Shown one piece after another: positions 11,819 to 11,887 of a stretch of 11,887 nucleotides of DNA; position 1 is the stretch's first letter, and each line of letters opens with the position of its first letter. The stretch is taken from positions 18,153 through 30,039 of the forward strand of contig JAPCJN010000010.1 of assembly GCA_027886925.1 (NCBI GenBank), given 5' to 3'. A program made the position numbers and the translations under genes. Under the pieces are notes generated by a model. It saw only the letters and a list, made by a program, of their open reading frames with translations, was not told where the DNA came from and did no database searches. This stretch comes from Nitrososphaerota archaeon. GTDB lineage: Archaea; Thermoproteota; Nitrososphaeria; Nitrososphaerales; UBA183.

Positions 11819-11887
11819 ATGGGGACTGTCCAGGCAAGCGGAATATGCGGAAGGTGCGGAAAAGGCGCGCATTTGGCCGGCGCATTC
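11819..11887 (+). CDS. Possible zinc-ribbon protein, 3' partial
   Basis: A frame runs off the window end: ATG at 11819 (GGAGGT at 11809-11814, 4 bases before it), giving MGTVQASGICGRCGKGAHLA and then GAF at the edge. C-x2-C in GICGRCGKG suggests the first half of a zinc knuckle. An in-frame ATG at 11807 is also possible. Only 23 codons are visible, so the call is tentative. Confidence 0.35.
   Translation, partial: MGTVQASGICGRCGKGAHLAGAF

Noticed and set aside
1..11887. tRNA, rRNA, CRISPR array, insertion sequence or attachment site
   Set aside because: No cloverleaf with a GTTCRA-type T-loop, no regularly spaced direct repeats, no transposase or integrase and no terminal inverted repeats were found by eye on either strand.

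Overview
The window looks like archaeal chromosome, most likely from the Nitrososphaerota (Thaumarchaeota) or a close relative. The evidence is a transcription factor B gene, leaderless genes with A/T-rich TATA boxes about 22-33 bases before the start codon, two small one-domain winged-helix proteins of a type abundant in that phylum, a short Lrp/AsnC regulator, an orphan receiver protein and many GTG/TTG starts. This assignment is an inference from gene content, not a phylogeny. Every supported gene is on the + strand.

Region 1 (1-5150) is a run of separate small units: the 3' part of a spherulin-4-type glycoside hydrolase-like gene, winged-helix protein 1 with a strong hairpin/T-tract terminator, a TFB, a 56-residue DUF1328-type membrane protein, a ferritin-like di-iron protein, a PIG-L/LmbE deacetylase directly followed by winged-helix protein 2, and an Lrp/AsnC regulator.

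Region 2 (5151-7620) holds a stand-alone response-regulator receiver, a YqjD/DUF883-like plus YqjE/holin-X-like membrane pair, a C2H2 zinc-finger protein and a small stress-type gene broken by a one-base frameshift. A 397-base stretch (5718-6114) has no convincing gene. Several of these small families (DUF1328, DUF883, YqjE and the AWATVNK-type protein) are best known from bacteria, so this part resembles a stress-related accessory region.

Region 3 (7600-11485) is the most distinctive part: a compact, tightly coupled gas-vesicle operon. Its order is gvpA, a small cysteine-rich protein, a second gvpA/J-type gene, a gvpK whose protein carries an extra GvpA/J-like C-terminal domain, gvpF/L, gvpG, a GvpH-like Hsp20 protein and a soluble histidine kinase. 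From the cysteine-rich gene onward, junctions overlap or are separated by only 1-12 bases. No gvpN or gvpO is visible. A, J and K-J would supply shell and accessory A-type domains, F and G nucleation or assembly factors, and the Hsp20 protein a chaperone. The kinase, with a coiled-coil N-terminus and no membrane segment, suggests that gas-vesicle status or a cytoplasmic cue is tied to two-component signalling. The orphan receiver at 5322 is one possible partner.

The last 400 bases hold no clear gene until a possible zinc-ribbon ORF that runs off the end.
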